Part shown: positions 52,564-61,904 of the stretch, piece after piece
Layout of the letters: each line of letters starts with the position of its first letter
Position numbering within the stretch: position 1 is the stretch's first letter
Assembly: GCF_000377505.1 (NCBI RefSeq)
Contig: NZ_KB898194.1
Coordinates: forward strand, 124,001-188,000
DNA from: Paenibacillus massiliensis 2301065 = DSM 16942
Lineage (GTDB): Bacteria; Bacillota; Bacilli; Paenibacillales; Paenibacillaceae
Reading direction: 5' to 3'
Length of the DNA: 64,000 nt
Made by a program: the position numbers and the translations under genes
The notes under the pieces: model-generated
Told to the model about the DNA's origin: nothing
The model's database searches: none
The model's input: only the letters and a program-made list of their open reading frames with translations

Positions 52564-54189
52564 ATGAATTGCACAAGAAATCATAAATTATGGGTCAGTC
52601 TGATGCTCGTCGCTGTAATACTGGTGATAGCAGCATGCTCGAATACAGGGGAGAAGACTACCAATAGCCAGAAGGTACAGAACGAAAATGGTGAGCAATC
52701 CATTACCGTGTCATGGATGAGGGATCTGGGGCCGTCCAATCCACATGCCTATTACCCTTCACAATTGTTCTCACAGTCGATGATCTATGAGCCTTTGGTG
52801 GCTTACGGAAAGGGTGGGGAAATCAAGCCTCATCTGGCAAAGGATTGGAAGATCAGTGAAGATGGGAAGGAGTATACATTCTTCTTGCGTGAGGATGTGA
52901 CTTACTCTGACGGCACACCATTTAATGCGACTAGTGTAAAACGTAATATGGATGCCATTCTGCAAAACAAGACCACGCATAGCTGGCTGGGAACTGCAAA
53001 ATTGCTGGAGCGGGCCGAGGTTGTGGATGAATTTACTGTGAAGCTTGTTATGTCTGAGCCGTATTATCCTGTACTGCAGGATTTGACAACTGTTCGTCCA
53101 TTCCGTTTCCTGGCTGATGCAGGTTTTCCCGAGGATGGCAACACACTGGAGCATATAGTGGCACCTATTGGGACGGGACCCTGGATCCTTCAGGAATACA
53201 AGCAGGATGAGTATAGTGTGTTTGTTAAGAACCCCAACTATTGGGGGGAACAGCCTGCCTTGGACAAAATCACCGTGCGAATTATTCCCGACGCGGAGAC
53301 GAGGGTGATGGCTTTTGAGAAGGGTGAGCTGGATCTGATTTTTGGCGAGGGCTCCATTAGTCTGGACTCCTTTACCGGACTTCGTGATGATGGACGGTAC
53401 AAGACGGACCTGTCTGGGCCAGTAGGAACACGCAATCTAATTATCAATACGCAGAACGAGAAGCTGGCGGATATACGTGTGCGATTGGCCTTACAGCATG
53501 GATTTGACAAGGTAGCTCTGGTCAAAGGGATTACTTCTGATGTAGAACAGGTGGCTGATCAGGTGATTACCACAGACTATCCGTATGTGAAGCAGACTTA
53601 CGCGCCACTCAGCTATGATACGGCCAAAGCTGAAAGCTACTTGGAGGAGGCAGGCTGGAGGCTCTCAGCTCCAGGTGGTGTGCGCGAGAAGAATGGGGAG
53701 CAGCTCAGCTTTGAATTAATGTACGATACGACAGATCGGATTCAAAAGGCCATGGGTGAGGCGCTGCAAGCGGAATGGTCGGCTATTGGTGTGAAGGTTA
53801 AGCTGACAGGAATAGAGCTAGCCGAGCAGACCAAGCGCTTCCGAGCAGGAAATTACGAATTGAATTTCTGGTTCAACTCGGGCGTGCCCTATGATCCTCA
53901 TACTTTGGTCAACGCTGTGGCAGAGCCAACCTTTGGGGTGGCGGAAGCTCACACGAATATACCTGACAAGGATAAGCTGGACAAGCAAATACATCAGGTG
54001 CTGGCATCTGTTAACGAGCAGGAAAGGCAGGAGCTATATGACGCGATCTTAGACACCATTCATCAGCAAGCGGTCATTGTTCCTTTATCGTATATTCGCC
54101 AATACACGGTCTACAATGATCGTCTGGACAATGTGACATTCCCGGATAGTCGATGGGATCATCCGTTCAACAGCATCCGCTTGAAATAA
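52564..54189 (+). CDS. NikA/CntA-like metal (chelate)-binding lipoprotein
   Basis: 541 residues, lipobox IAAC (C25). Family-5 solute-binding protein; its sequence follows E. coli NikA closely through the chain (GPSNPHAYYPSQLFSQSMIY; RPFRFLADAGFP; APIGTGPWILQE; GVPYDPHT). Such proteins bind nickel, or nickel, cobalt or zinc held by an opine metallophore as in staphylococcal CntA. GGGGGAG lies upstream of the ATG. No permease or ATPase genes follow; instead an MFS gene starts 9 nt later. The Fur-like box suggests induction under metal starvation. Confidence 0.88.
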   Translation: MNCTRNHKLWVSLMLVAVILVIAACSNTGEKTTNSQKVQNENGEQSITVSWMRDLGPSNPHAYYPSQLFSQSMIYEPLVAYGKGGEIKPHLAKDWKISEDGKEYTFFLREDVTYSDGTPFNATSVKRNMDAILQNKTTHSWLGTAKLLERAEVVDEFTVKLVMSEPYYPVLQDLTTVRPFRFLADAGFPEDGNTLEHIVAPIGTGPWILQEYKQDEYSVFVKNPNYWGEQPALDKITVRIIPDAETRVMAFEKGELDLIFGEGSISLDSFTGLRDDGRYKTDLSGPVGTRNLIINTQNEKLADIRVRLALQHGFDKVALVKGITSDVEQVADQVITTDYPYVKQTYAPLSYDTAKAESYLEEAGWRLSAPGGVREKNGEQLSFELMYDTTDRIQKAMGEALQAEWSAIGVKVKLTGIELAEQTKRFRAGNYELNFWFNSGVPYDPHTLVNAVAEPTFGVAEAHTNIPDKDKLDKQIHQVLASVNEQERQELYDAILDTIHQQAVIVPLSYIRQYTVYNDRLDNVTFPDSRWDHPFNSIRLK

Positions 54190-54198
54190 GGGCAGCGT

Positions 54199-55437
54199 AT
54201 GAGTAGGCGTTCACAGCGGGAAGGGGACTCTCAGTCCATCTCTTCAGGCATGTATCGGCTATATGCTCTTACATTTTTGTTTTTCAGTGTCAATGCCTTC
54301 ACGCAGGTGGTTCTTCCTTTGTATGGTAAAAGTATTGGTCTGGATAACCGTACGATAGGTGTATTGCTTGGTGCCTATCTTCTGGTCAGCATGTTGTTGC
54401 GTCCATGGGCAGGGGCCGTTGTTGAACGAGTGGGAGTTCGGCGTATGCTGCAATGGATTCTGCTCTGTCATCTGCTGGTGGTGCTGCTCTATGCGTGGCT
54501 CGATCAGACAGCATACGGTCTCATTCTGATCCGGGGATTGCAGGGGGCGATAGCAGCTTTCTTCTCTCTGACTTTACAGATTGCTGTAGTGGATACTCTA
54601 CCAGAGCGTGAAAGGGCACAGGGACTATCCCTATATTTGCTGTTCGGTATGCTGCCCTCGGTTATGGGACCTGCGGTTGCGTTATGGATCTGGGAGCATG
54701 CGGGCTTTCGCGGATTTATGATGAGCCTCCTGCTGGCTGCTGTTATTACGTGGCTGACAGGTCTCACAAGCCGGCTGCCAATAGGGAGCAATTCACATCG
54801 TTTGCCGTCGCAACGACATGAAAATAAGCTGCCGTCGGAGAGAAAAATGCATGCACTGCGCAGGGCTATCGTCAATCGGAGCTTTATCATGAGCAGTGTG
54901 GTGATGACAATGGCAGCCACAGGATTTGGTGCTACCACAGCATTCCTTGCTTTGTACGTTGACTACACGAGAGTAGGCCACGCTGGAGTCTATTTTGCGA
55001 TTCAGTCTGGTGTTATTGTGCTGGTGCGCTTTGCTTTCCGCAAGCTGCTTCCCTCGGATGGTATCTGGCATAGTCGATCTATCGCCGTCCTGCTCGGTTC
55101 CATGGCCATAGGACTACTATGCACGGTTATGGCACCTTGGACAGGAAAATCCATTGTTCTGTACATGGGGGCGGTGACAATCGGTTTTGGGATGGCTCAT
55201 ATCTATCCTATTTTAGCAGCCTACCTGAGCATTGCTCTTGAGCAGACTACTCGCAAAATCTGGATGGGATTATTTATATCCATGGCAGATCTGGGAGCGG
55301 TCATCGGTAGCATAGGGATGGGGCTGGTCGCTGATTATACCGGATATGCATATGTGTTCGTCATATGTGCGGGCATGCTTGCGTGTACAGGCCTATTGGT
55401 TGCAGCAAGCAATGGCTTTATGAAGAAATCAGTCTAA
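54199..55437 (+). CDS. MFS transporter, possible metallophore exporter
   Basis: 412 residues with about 12 membrane segments and the MFS loop motif around GAVVERVGVRRML (about 74-86). It follows the nikA-like gene by 9 nt and must share its promoter. In staphylococci the MFS protein CntE exports the opine metallophore that CntA recaptures, so a chelator exporter is the natural reading, though no opine synthesis genes (cntKLM type) are in the window. A drug-efflux role cannot be excluded. The Shine-Dalgarno is weak, suggesting translational coupling. Confidence 0.85.
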   Translation: MSRRSQREGDSQSISSGMYRLYALTFLFFSVNAFTQVVLPLYGKSIGLDNRTIGVLLGAYLLVSMLLRPWAGAVVERVGVRRMLQWILLCHLLVVLLYAWLDQTAYGLILIRGLQGAIAAFFSLTLQIAVVDTLPERERAQGLSLYLLFGMLPSVMGPAVALWIWEHAGFRGFMMSLLLAAVITWLTGLTSRLPIGSNSHRLPSQRHENKLPSERKMHALRRAIVNRSFIMSSVVMTMAATGFGATTAFLALYVDYTRVGHAGVYFAIQSGVIVLVRFAFRKLLPSDGIWHSRSIAVLLGSMAIGLLCTVMAPWTGKSIVLYMGAVTIGFGMAHIYPILAAYLSIALEQTTRKIWMGLFISMADLGAVIGSIGMGLVADYTGYAYVFVICAGMLACTGLLVAASNGFMKKSV

Positions 55438-55657
55438 GGCTTCTTGGCCATCATATCGTCCATTGTATATGCAACAGGCTTGATTTGGCTAAATAGTCGT
55501 TCGATTTGACTATGGTTCTACCGCAGGGACAGTGCTAGGATTAGCCTATCTGAATACTTGCGAAATGGATAACAGAATTAGATAACAGAAATGAATAGCA
55601 ATAGTAACCAACATACAAGGAGGCTCTATACAAGGAGCTTCTTTGTGACTTCATTTG

Positions 55658-55671
55658 TGTAAGCGTTTCAA
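55658..55671 (+). promoter_or_regulatory. cre-like site upstream of aguA
   Basis: TGTAAGCGTTTCAA agrees with the CcpA site consensus except at the last positions. It is 111 bp before the alpha-glucuronidase start. The rest of the 344-bp gap (55438-55781) shows no gene. Confidence 0.45.
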
Positions 55672-55781
55672 ATGCATTGTGAAAGCCTGACGCTGATATG
55701 CTGAGCCATTAACCATGCTCTTATCGAACGTCCGAGCAACGTTATCACGCTATCAATCTGGTAATCCTGAGGAGGGTACAT

Positions 55782-57887
55782 ATGATGACTAACCCTGTTT
55801 CCGAGCCATTAGAGCACATGAAGGCACATGGCTATGATGCTTGGTTAAGCTACGAATCGTCGTTGCCTATCGCTGTTGCGGCTCAATATCGCCCCTGGTG
55901 TGGTGCGATCCATGTCAGCGAGCCACATGCGACCATAGAGGCCGCCGCTACAGAGCTGCATCGGGGGATTATATCCATGCTGGATGTTCATACCGAGATG
56001 AGCAGCGCTACAACGGATCAGCCGCATATTGCGCTGGGAACCTTCAGCGGAATGTTTGGGGAAGATTCCAGTTATCCGGCGGAGTTATTTACCTCAACAG
56101 ATCGTGAATCTACTGGAGTAGAAGGCTTTATCATCCGTACATGTCCTGCTGAGCGCTGCATTGCCATTGGAGCTGCTGAGCCTGTCGGGGTACTGTATGG
56201 TGTGTATCATCTATTACGTCTTATGGGAACAGGACGACCATTGGATACGCTTGATGAGGTGGTTGTCCCGGTCAACGGTCTGCGAATGCTCGATCATTGG
56301 GACAACATGGATGGCAGTATTGAGCGGGGCTATGCAGGTCCGTCCTTTCTGTACGAGCAGCATCAGTTCACGGCCAATCAGGAACGATTACGCGATTATG
56401 CCAGATTAATGTCCTCTATCGGTATCAATGCGATTTGTATCAATAATGTGAATGTCCATCAGCAGGAGACACAGCTGATCACTCCGCGGTATCTTCCAGA
56501 TGTTGCGAAGCTTGCGGAGGTGTTCCGAATCTATGGTATTCAGCTATATCTGAGCATTAACTTTGCCAGTCCGCTGGAGTTGGGTGGCCCTGAGACGGCA
56601 GATCCCCTGAATGATGCAGTCCGACAGTGGTGGACGGAAAAGGCTGCAGAAATCTATTCATTCATCCCGGACTTTGGCGGTGTTGTGGTCAAGGCAGACT
56701 CAGAGAATCGCCCTGGTCCATTCACTTATGGGCGCAATCATGCGGATGGGGCGAATATGCTGGCAGAGGCGCTCCAGCCATACGGCGGTATCGTCATCTG
56801 GCGCTGCTTTGTATACAATTGCAAGCAGGATTGGCGGGATCGCTCAACAGATCGGGCCCGGGCGGCGTATGATCATTTTAAGCCGCTGGACGGTCATTTC
56901 CACGACAATGTCGTGCTGCAGATCAAGAATGGACCGCTGGATTTTCAGGTACGGGAGCCTGTGTCACCGCTGCTCGGCGGCATGGAGCATACTCATCAAA
57001 TATTGGAGTTTCAGATTACCCAGGAATATACCGGGCAGCAGCGACATGTCTGCTATCTGGTACCGCAGTGGAAGGAGATTCTGGAATTCGATACGTGTGC
57101 ACAAGACAAATATGCTCCATTGAAGCATGTGGTGGATGGGTCGTTGTGGGAGCGGGCACGAAATGGGATAGCGGCCGTGACGAACGTAGGCGCAGACTGG
57201 AACTGGACCGGGCATTTGCTGGCACAGGCGAATCTGTATGGCTATGGACGGCTTGCCTGGAATCCTGACTTGAGTGCAGAGGCCATTGCGGAGGAATGGG
57301 TGAAGCTAGTCTTTGGTCTGGATGAACTCGTGGTCAGTGCCATCACGCAGATGCTGATGGATTCGTGGCCGATCTACGAGTCATATACTTCCCCGCTCGG
57401 AGTAGGCTGGATGGTGAATCCGGATCATCATTATGGGCCCAACGTGGACGGATATGAATACTCGAAGTGGGGCACATATCACTACGCAGACAGCAAAGGG
57501 ATTGGAGTTGACCGCACAGTCCATTCTGGTAGCGGCTATAGCTCACAGTATATGGGGGCGAATGCCGAGCGTTACGAGTCACTGGAGCGATGTCCAGATG
57601 AGCTGCTGTTATTTTTCCACCATGTTCCCTATGAGCACCGCTTGAAGTCAGGTACAACCGTCATTCAGCATATCTACGATACTCATTTCGCAGGTGCGGA
57701 CAGAGCAGCAGCGCTGCTGTCCACTTGGAGGGAGCTACAGGGACGCATGAAGCAGACTTATTTCGAGCAGGTGGAGGCTAGGCTGGAGGAGCAAGCGGAG
57801 CATGCCAAGGAATGGAGGGACCAAATTAATACGTATTTCTACCGTAAGAGCGGTATTGAGGACCGCGAGCGGCGAATGATTTATTAA
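55782..57887 (+). CDS. aguA: GH67 alpha-glucuronidase
   Basis: 701 residues with AGGAGG 6 nt upstream. The enzyme removes 4-O-methylglucuronic acid from xylan-derived aldouronic acids. It shows the N-terminal GH67 domain, the barrel with LDHWDNMDGSIERGYAG (about 169-185), the catalytic VVVKADSENRPGPF and the GHFHDNVVLQIKNGPLDFQ region, then the C-terminal helical domain. There is no signal peptide, as in Geobacillus AguA, so aldouronates must be imported first. It is alone here, without xylanase, xylosidase or transporter. Confidence 0.96.
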   Translation: MMTNPVSEPLEHMKAHGYDAWLSYESSLPIAVAAQYRPWCGAIHVSEPHATIEAAATELHRGIISMLDVHTEMSSATTDQPHIALGTFSGMFGEDSSYPAELFTSTDRESTGVEGFIIRTCPAERCIAIGAAEPVGVLYGVYHLLRLMGTGRPLDTLDEVVVPVNGLRMLDHWDNMDGSIERGYAGPSFLYEQHQFTANQERLRDYARLMSSIGINAICINNVNVHQQETQLITPRYLPDVAKLAEVFRIYGIQLYLSINFASPLELGGPETADPLNDAVRQWWTEKAAEIYSFIPDFGGVVVKADSENRPGPFTYGRNHADGANMLAEALQPYGGIVIWRCFVYNCKQDWRDRSTDRARAAYDHFKPLDGHFHDNVVLQIKNGPLDFQVREPVSPLLGGMEHTHQILEFQITQEYTGQQRHVCYLVPQWKEILEFDTCAQDKYAPLKHVVDGSLWERARNGIAAVTNVGADWNWTGHLLAQANLYGYGRLAWNPDLSAEAIAEEWVKLVFGLDELVVSAITQMLMDSWPIYESYTSPLGVGWMVNPDHHYGPNVDGYEYSKWGTYHYADSKGIGVDRTVHSGSGYSSQYMGANAERYESLERCPDELLLFFHHVPYEHRLKSGTTVIQHIYDTHFAGADRAAALLSTWRELQGRMKQTYFEQVEARLEEQAEHAKEWRDQINTYFYRKSGIEDRERRMIY

Positions 57888-57990
57888 GCCTGTCTATGTG
57901 GCAATAGCTGCGAACGCGTGGGGAGATTTCCCTCTAGGTAGCACCTTGCCTGAATATGATTTCAGTATGTAGTCTGTAATTATTGTCCTT

Positions 57991-58053
57991 GGTATGTAAT
58001 TATAGCCTTGGTATGTAATTATAGCTTTAGTATGTAATGATAACGTAGTATGT
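57991..58053. repeat. Tandem ~19-bp repeat
   Basis: GGTATGTAATTATAGCCTT is followed by an almost identical copy (57991-58028) and then two decayed copies starting AGTATGTAA. It lies in the gap after the alpha-glucuronidase gene. Confidence 0.85.
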
Positions 58054-58071
58054 AAGATAACTATAGATAGT

Positions 58072-58104
58072 AAAAAAGGAAGCCTGCACTACTCGTGCAG
58101 GCTT
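58072..58104 (-). terminator. Bidirectional terminator between aguA and the MFS gene
   Basis: AAGCCTGCAC (58080-58089) pairs with GTGCAGGCTT (58095-58104). The A run 58072-58077 gives the T run for the minus-strand MFS gene; on the plus strand TTATTTCT follows. Confidence 0.9.
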
Positions 58105-58132
58105 ATTTCTCGTTGAAGTATGGCTCCAGCAA

Positions 58133-59350
58133 TTAGTTACCTTTGATCCCTCGAACGAGCTTGGGAGTCAGCTCCGTGAGATAGTAGAGCAGTGCGATGA
58201 ATGGCATTGCCACGCCTATAAGGGCTGTAGGTCCCCAGCCGCCATGTGCGTAAGACCATCCTCCAAGAAAAGAACCAGCAGCTCCGCCCAGGAAAAAGAT
58301 GGCCATGAACAGCCCATTGAGTCGGCCCCTGGTCTCATTGCCCAGAGAATAGATGGTACGCTGTCCAAGCACAAGGTTACCGGATACGGCCATGTCCAGC
58401 GTAATAGCAGCAACGACAAGGAGTGTGAGGGAAAACGTGGAGCTGCCTTGATTCAGGTAGGCGACCAGGAATGACAGAATGGCGATGATGAATGCCAAAC
58501 CGGTCAATGGCTGGGTCCATCCTTTGTCTGCGAGTCTTCCGGCTATAGGGGCAGCGATCGCTCCCGCTACTCCAGCTAGTGCGAACCATGCGATCCCCTG
58601 CTGCGACAGGCCGAAGTGGTCCGTCAGATACAGGGGAACTGCTGTCCAGAACAGACTGAATGCCCCGAATAGAGAGGCCTGATAGGCTGCACGACGACGC
58701 AGGGCTGGCTGTGTCTTCAACAAGGTCCAGAGTGATGCGATCAGCCCCTTATAGCTCAGGGATGGTGACGGCTTGCGGGTAGGAAGGGCACGGGACAAGA
58801 GGATAGCGAGCACGGCAATGGCTACGGCCGAGATCCAGAATACGGACTGCCAGCCCCAGACATCCGCTACGAAGCTGGCGACAGGCCGTGCGAACATAAT
58901 CCCTAGCAGTAACCCACTCATTACATTGCCAACGACACGTCCTCGTTGTTCTTCAGATGCCAGATAGGTGGCGAAAGGCACTAATATCTGGGCCACGACA
59001 CTGCCTAAGCCGAGCAGCAGCGAGAAGGTGAGGAACAACGCTGCGTTCGGAGCCAGAGCTGCACCGATCAGAGCAAATACAACAGCGACTAGGGCGGTAA
59101 TGACAAGACGGCGATTCTCGAATAGATCACTGAGTGGCACGATGAACAGGAGTCCTATGACATATCCGATCTGGGTAATAGTTACGATGAATCCGGCAGT
59201 CTCGGCACTTAAGCCCGTTGCTGCACTGATCGGACCAACAAGGGTCTGGGAATAATAGAGATTGGCGACGATGAGCCCGCATGCGGCTGCTAGCAGGAAG
59301 ACCAGACCGTTAGAGAGCGTTGCTTCTTGGGGGACACGCTTTTTTATCAT
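58133..59350 (-). CDS. MFS efflux transporter
   Basis: 405 residues, 12 predicted membrane segments, with the MFS motif A equivalent PLSDLFENRRLVI (about 72-84). It resembles the DHA1/AraJ-YdhP group of drug or sugar efflux carriers. GGAGG precedes the ATG. It is divergent from a TetR regulator whose likely operators lie in its promoter, the standard layout of an inducible efflux pump. Substrate unknown. Confidence 0.9.
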   Translation of the reverse strand: MIKKRVPQEATLSNGLVFLLAAACGLIVANLYYSQTLVGPISAATGLSAETAGFIVTITQIGYVIGLLFIVPLSDLFENRRLVITALVAVVFALIGAALAPNAALFLTFSLLLGLGSVVAQILVPFATYLASEEQRGRVVGNVMSGLLLGIMFARPVASFVADVWGWQSVFWISAVAIAVLAILLSRALPTRKPSPSLSYKGLIASLWTLLKTQPALRRRAAYQASLFGAFSLFWTAVPLYLTDHFGLSQQGIAWFALAGVAGAIAAPIAGRLADKGWTQPLTGLAFIIAILSFLVAYLNQGSSTFSLTLLVVAAITLDMAVSGNLVLGQRTIYSLGNETRGRLNGLFMAIFFLGGAAGSFLGGWSYAHGGWGPTALIGVAMPFIALLYYLTELTPKLVRGIKGN

Positions 59351-59372
59351 GAGAATAACCTCCTCGATTTAA

Positions 59373-59426
59373 TGAACGGTTAGTTCACTAATTTGTATGA
59401 GTAAATAATATACTGAACGTTTCGTT
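59373..59426. promoter_or_regulatory. Promoter and candidate TetR operators of the MFS gene
   Basis: On the minus strand TTTACA-17-TATTAT is a plausible promoter. TGAACGGTTAGTTCA (59373-59387, TGAAC/GTTCA arms) lies just downstream of it and AACGTTTCGTT (59416-59426) lies in its spacer; the shared GAACG element suggests the same protein binds both. Confidence 0.55.
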
Positions 59427-59531
59427 TTGTAAATAGGCTGATTTTTTGATATACTACACATATGATTTTAAGGACCGAAGCCACTACGCCACGCGGGAGA
59501 CTACAGTCAAATGAGAACAACAGCATTCCAA

Positions 59532-59579
59532 TATCACCGAGCAAGTAGATCTACTTATCACCGAGCGAGTTGAGCTAAC
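59532..59579. repeat. 24-bp tandem duplication with an internal palindrome
   Basis: Two diverged 24-bp units begin TATCACCGAGC (59532 and 59556). Across their junction lies the perfect 14-bp palindrome AAGTAGATCTACTT (59543-59556). It is 80-110 bp before the TetR start and could be an operator; it could also be chance within a duplication. Confidence 0.6.
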
Positions 59580-59639
59580 CAAGAAATCGAGTCCGTATTG
59601 GATCTTCGACTGGCGAAGAATTGAAGGAGGATGTACGGT

Positions 59640-60224
59640 ATGAGCGGCAAAAGAGGAAGACCGCGCAATCTGGAGACGCAGCATGCGATTCTCAATACGT
59701 CATACGAATTATTGCTGGAGCATGGCTTCGGTGCAGTAACGATTGAGAAGATTGCGGAGCAGGCGCAGGTGAGCAAAGCAACGATCTATAAATGGTGGCC
59801 GAATAAAGCAGCGGTGGTGATGGATGGCTTCATGCATGCTGCTTCGGCCCGATTACCGATTCCCGATACAGGTAAGGTCACCGAGGATATACTACTGCAT
59901 GTATCCAATCTGGTCCGGTTTATGACAAGTCGTGAAGGACAGATTATTACGGAGCTGATCGGGGGAGGACAATTCGACACAGCCCTGGCAACGGAGCTAC
60001 GTTTGCGTTATATCCAGCCACGTCGCCAAGAGGCAGGACAGCTGCTACAGAGAGGAATAGAGCGCGGAGAACTGCCAGAGCATCTTGATGTGGGAGTCAC
60101 TATTGATTTGGTATACGGCCCGATTTTTTATCGTCTGCTGGTTACTGGTGATCCGCTCGACGAGGGGTATGTTCGCAGCCTGGTTGATCTTACGATCCGC
60201 AGTGTTCATCAATATTTTGCATAG
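59640..60224 (+). CDS. TetR-family repressor
   Basis: 194 residues from the ATG at 59640, 9 nt after AAGGAGG; an ATG three codons earlier overlaps the site. The N-terminal helix-turn-helix is typical (GAVTIEKIAEQAQVSKATIY then KWWPNKAAVVMDGF) and the C-terminal domain matches the TetR_C_11 type (IQPRRQEAGQLLQRGIERGE). It probably represses the divergent MFS gene and binds the pump's substrate. Confidence 0.92.
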   Translation: MSGKRGRPRNLETQHAILNTSYELLLEHGFGAVTIEKIAEQAQVSKATIYKWWPNKAAVVMDGFMHAASARLPIPDTGKVTEDILLHVSNLVRFMTSREGQIITELIGGGQFDTALATELRLRYIQPRRQEAGQLLQRGIERGELPEHLDVGVTIDLVYGPIFYRLLVTGDPLDEGYVRSLVDLTIRSVHQYFA

Positions 60225-60264
60225 ATTCATTAGAGAGCTTCTAATGTACCTGGATGAGAATTGG

Positions 60265-60280
60265 TTGTGCAAATGCACAA
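60265..60280. promoter_or_regulatory. Operator-like palindrome upstream of the glycerate permease gene
   Basis: TTGTGCA-AA-TGCACAA, a perfect 7-2-7 palindrome, 92 bp before the permease ATG. The CdaR-like regulator at the far end of this module is the most likely binder. Confidence 0.65.
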
Positions 60281-60371
60281 TCAATTTCGTCTTTTCATCA
60301 ATATTTTTTTGTGGCGCAAACTCTTATACTGAAAGCGTGTTCAACAAGAGCAAGCTAGGAGGCTGCAAGGA

Positions 60372-61667
60372 ATGGAAGGATTAATGATTGGATGGTATGG
60401 TGCATTGGCAGGGTTGGCGCTTGCAATCATTCTCATACTGAAGAAGCTCAACCCCGTATATGCTCTATTTTTGGGAGCGATTACAGGCGCATTAATCGGT
60501 GGTGCGAATCTGGAGGAGACCGTAGGCGTTCTTGTAAGCGGTACACAAAGTGTAATCGGAACCGTACTGCGGGTTCTGGCGGCTGGCGTGCTGGCTGGCG
60601 TCATGATGGAATCCGGTGCGGCTGAGACGATTGCACAGGCGATTGTGAAGAAATTTGGCGGGAGCAAGGCCATTTTGGCACTGGCGCTGGCTACGATGCT
60701 AATTACAGCTGTAGGCGTATTCATCCCTGTCGCTGTATTGATTGTGGCGCCCATTGCCTTGTCTGTCGGCAATAAAATGGGGATCTCGAAGCTGGCATTA
60801 CTGGTAGCGCTCTCGGGGGGAGGGAAGGCAGGCAACATCATTTCACCTAATCCCAATACGATTGCTGCTGCTCGCGGGTTCGAGCTTGACTTGAGTCATG
60901 TGATGCTCGCAGGGCTTCTGCCGGCAGTCTTCGGTCTCGCAGTTACAGTCATTGTGGCATCGTTGCTGAAGAAGAAGGGAACCATGGTGTCGGGGGATGA
61001 AGCGCAATATAGCGAGAACGAGAATAATGATTATCCACCACTGGGGCGAGCGATTGTGGCACCACTGGTTGCTATCGTGCTACTAATGATCAATCCTATT
61101 GGCTCGCTGTCTGGCATTGAGCTGTTATCCAATATGAAGGTCGATGCTCTGTATATTCTGCCAATCGCGGGAATCATCGGGCTGCTGGCCATGGGTAAGG
61201 GGAACAAGATGCTGGAATATAGCGCGTCTGGTCTCAATAAAATGACGGCAACCGTACTGATTCTGATCGGTGCTGGCGGGATTGCTGGGCTCATCGCTGC
61301 TTCGGATCTCTCCACGCAGGTCGTAGCTCTGATTGAGGGATCAGGTATCGCCGGGACATTCCTTGCGCCGATCTCGGGTATTCTGATGGCGGCTGCCACA
61401 GCTTCTACTTCAACCGGTGTAATTCTAGCTACGGGTTCCTTCGGACAGGCTGTCCTGAATATGGGGACACCACCGCTAGCTGCATCCGTAATGGTGCACA
61501 CAGGTGCTACAGTTATTGATTCCCTGCCACAAGGCAACTATTTCCACGTAACTGCGGATAGCATGAAGATGTCGATCAAGCAACGTATGGGTGTAGTTCC
61601 TTATGAGGCGATTGTGGGCGGAACGATGACGATTGTCGCTACCGTAGTATACGGCTTCTTACTGTAG
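60372..61667 (+). CDS. GntP-family permease, probably for glycerate
   Basis: 431 residues, about 12-14 membrane segments, AGGAGG upstream. The GntP signature stretches are present (LSGGGKAGNIISPNPNTIAA near 147 and ATASTSTGVILATGSFGQAV near 338). GntP carriers take up gluconate, glycerate or related hydroxy acids with protons. The next gene is a glycerate kinase and the third a sugar-diacid regulator, so D-glycerate is the likely cargo. Confidence 0.9.
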   Translation: MEGLMIGWYGALAGLALAIILILKKLNPVYALFLGAITGALIGGANLEETVGVLVSGTQSVIGTVLRVLAAGVLAGVMMESGAAETIAQAIVKKFGGSKAILALALATMLITAVGVFIPVAVLIVAPIALSVGNKMGISKLALLVALSGGGKAGNIISPNPNTIAAARGFELDLSHVMLAGLLPAVFGLAVTVIVASLLKKKGTMVSGDEAQYSENENNDYPPLGRAIVAPLVAIVLLMINPIGSLSGIELLSNMKVDALYILPIAGIIGLLAMGKGNKMLEYSASGLNKMTATVLILIGAGGIAGLIAASDLSTQVVALIEGSGIAGTFLAPISGILMAAATASTSTGVILATGSFGQAVLNMGTPPLAASVMVHTGATVIDSLPQGNYFHVTADSMKMSIKQRMGVVPYEAIVGGTMTIVATVVYGFLL

Positions 61668-61743
61668 TGAAGCGATGTGAGCCACGTAGCCAAGTGAGAT
61701 AACCAAGCTAAGTCAGCTATAACCTGAGTCAGCTATAAGCTAA

Positions 61744-61785
61744 ATAAGCTACAGGCTAAATAAGCTACAGGCTAAATAAGCTAAA
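61744..61785. repeat. Tandem 16-bp repeat in the permease-kinase gap
   Basis: ATAAGCTACAGGCTAA occurs twice in tandem, with a partial third copy. The whole 61680-61815 stretch is built from AAGCTA/AGCTAT-like words. No gene is seen in this 237-bp gap. Confidence 0.85.
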
Positions 61786-61904
61786 TCAACTACGTTAAGC
61801 CACGTAAGCTGTGCTAAAACAATGACATGATGATTGAGTGAGACTATACAGATACAAGGATTGTCGACAGTAATGTGTCTACATTAATGATGGGGTGAGA
61901 GAGA

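Noticed and set aside
54199..55437. Ordinary drug-efflux annotation for the MFS gene
   Set aside because: Not excluded, but co-transcription with a NikA/CntA-like gene behind a Fur-like box makes a metallophore-related role more informative.
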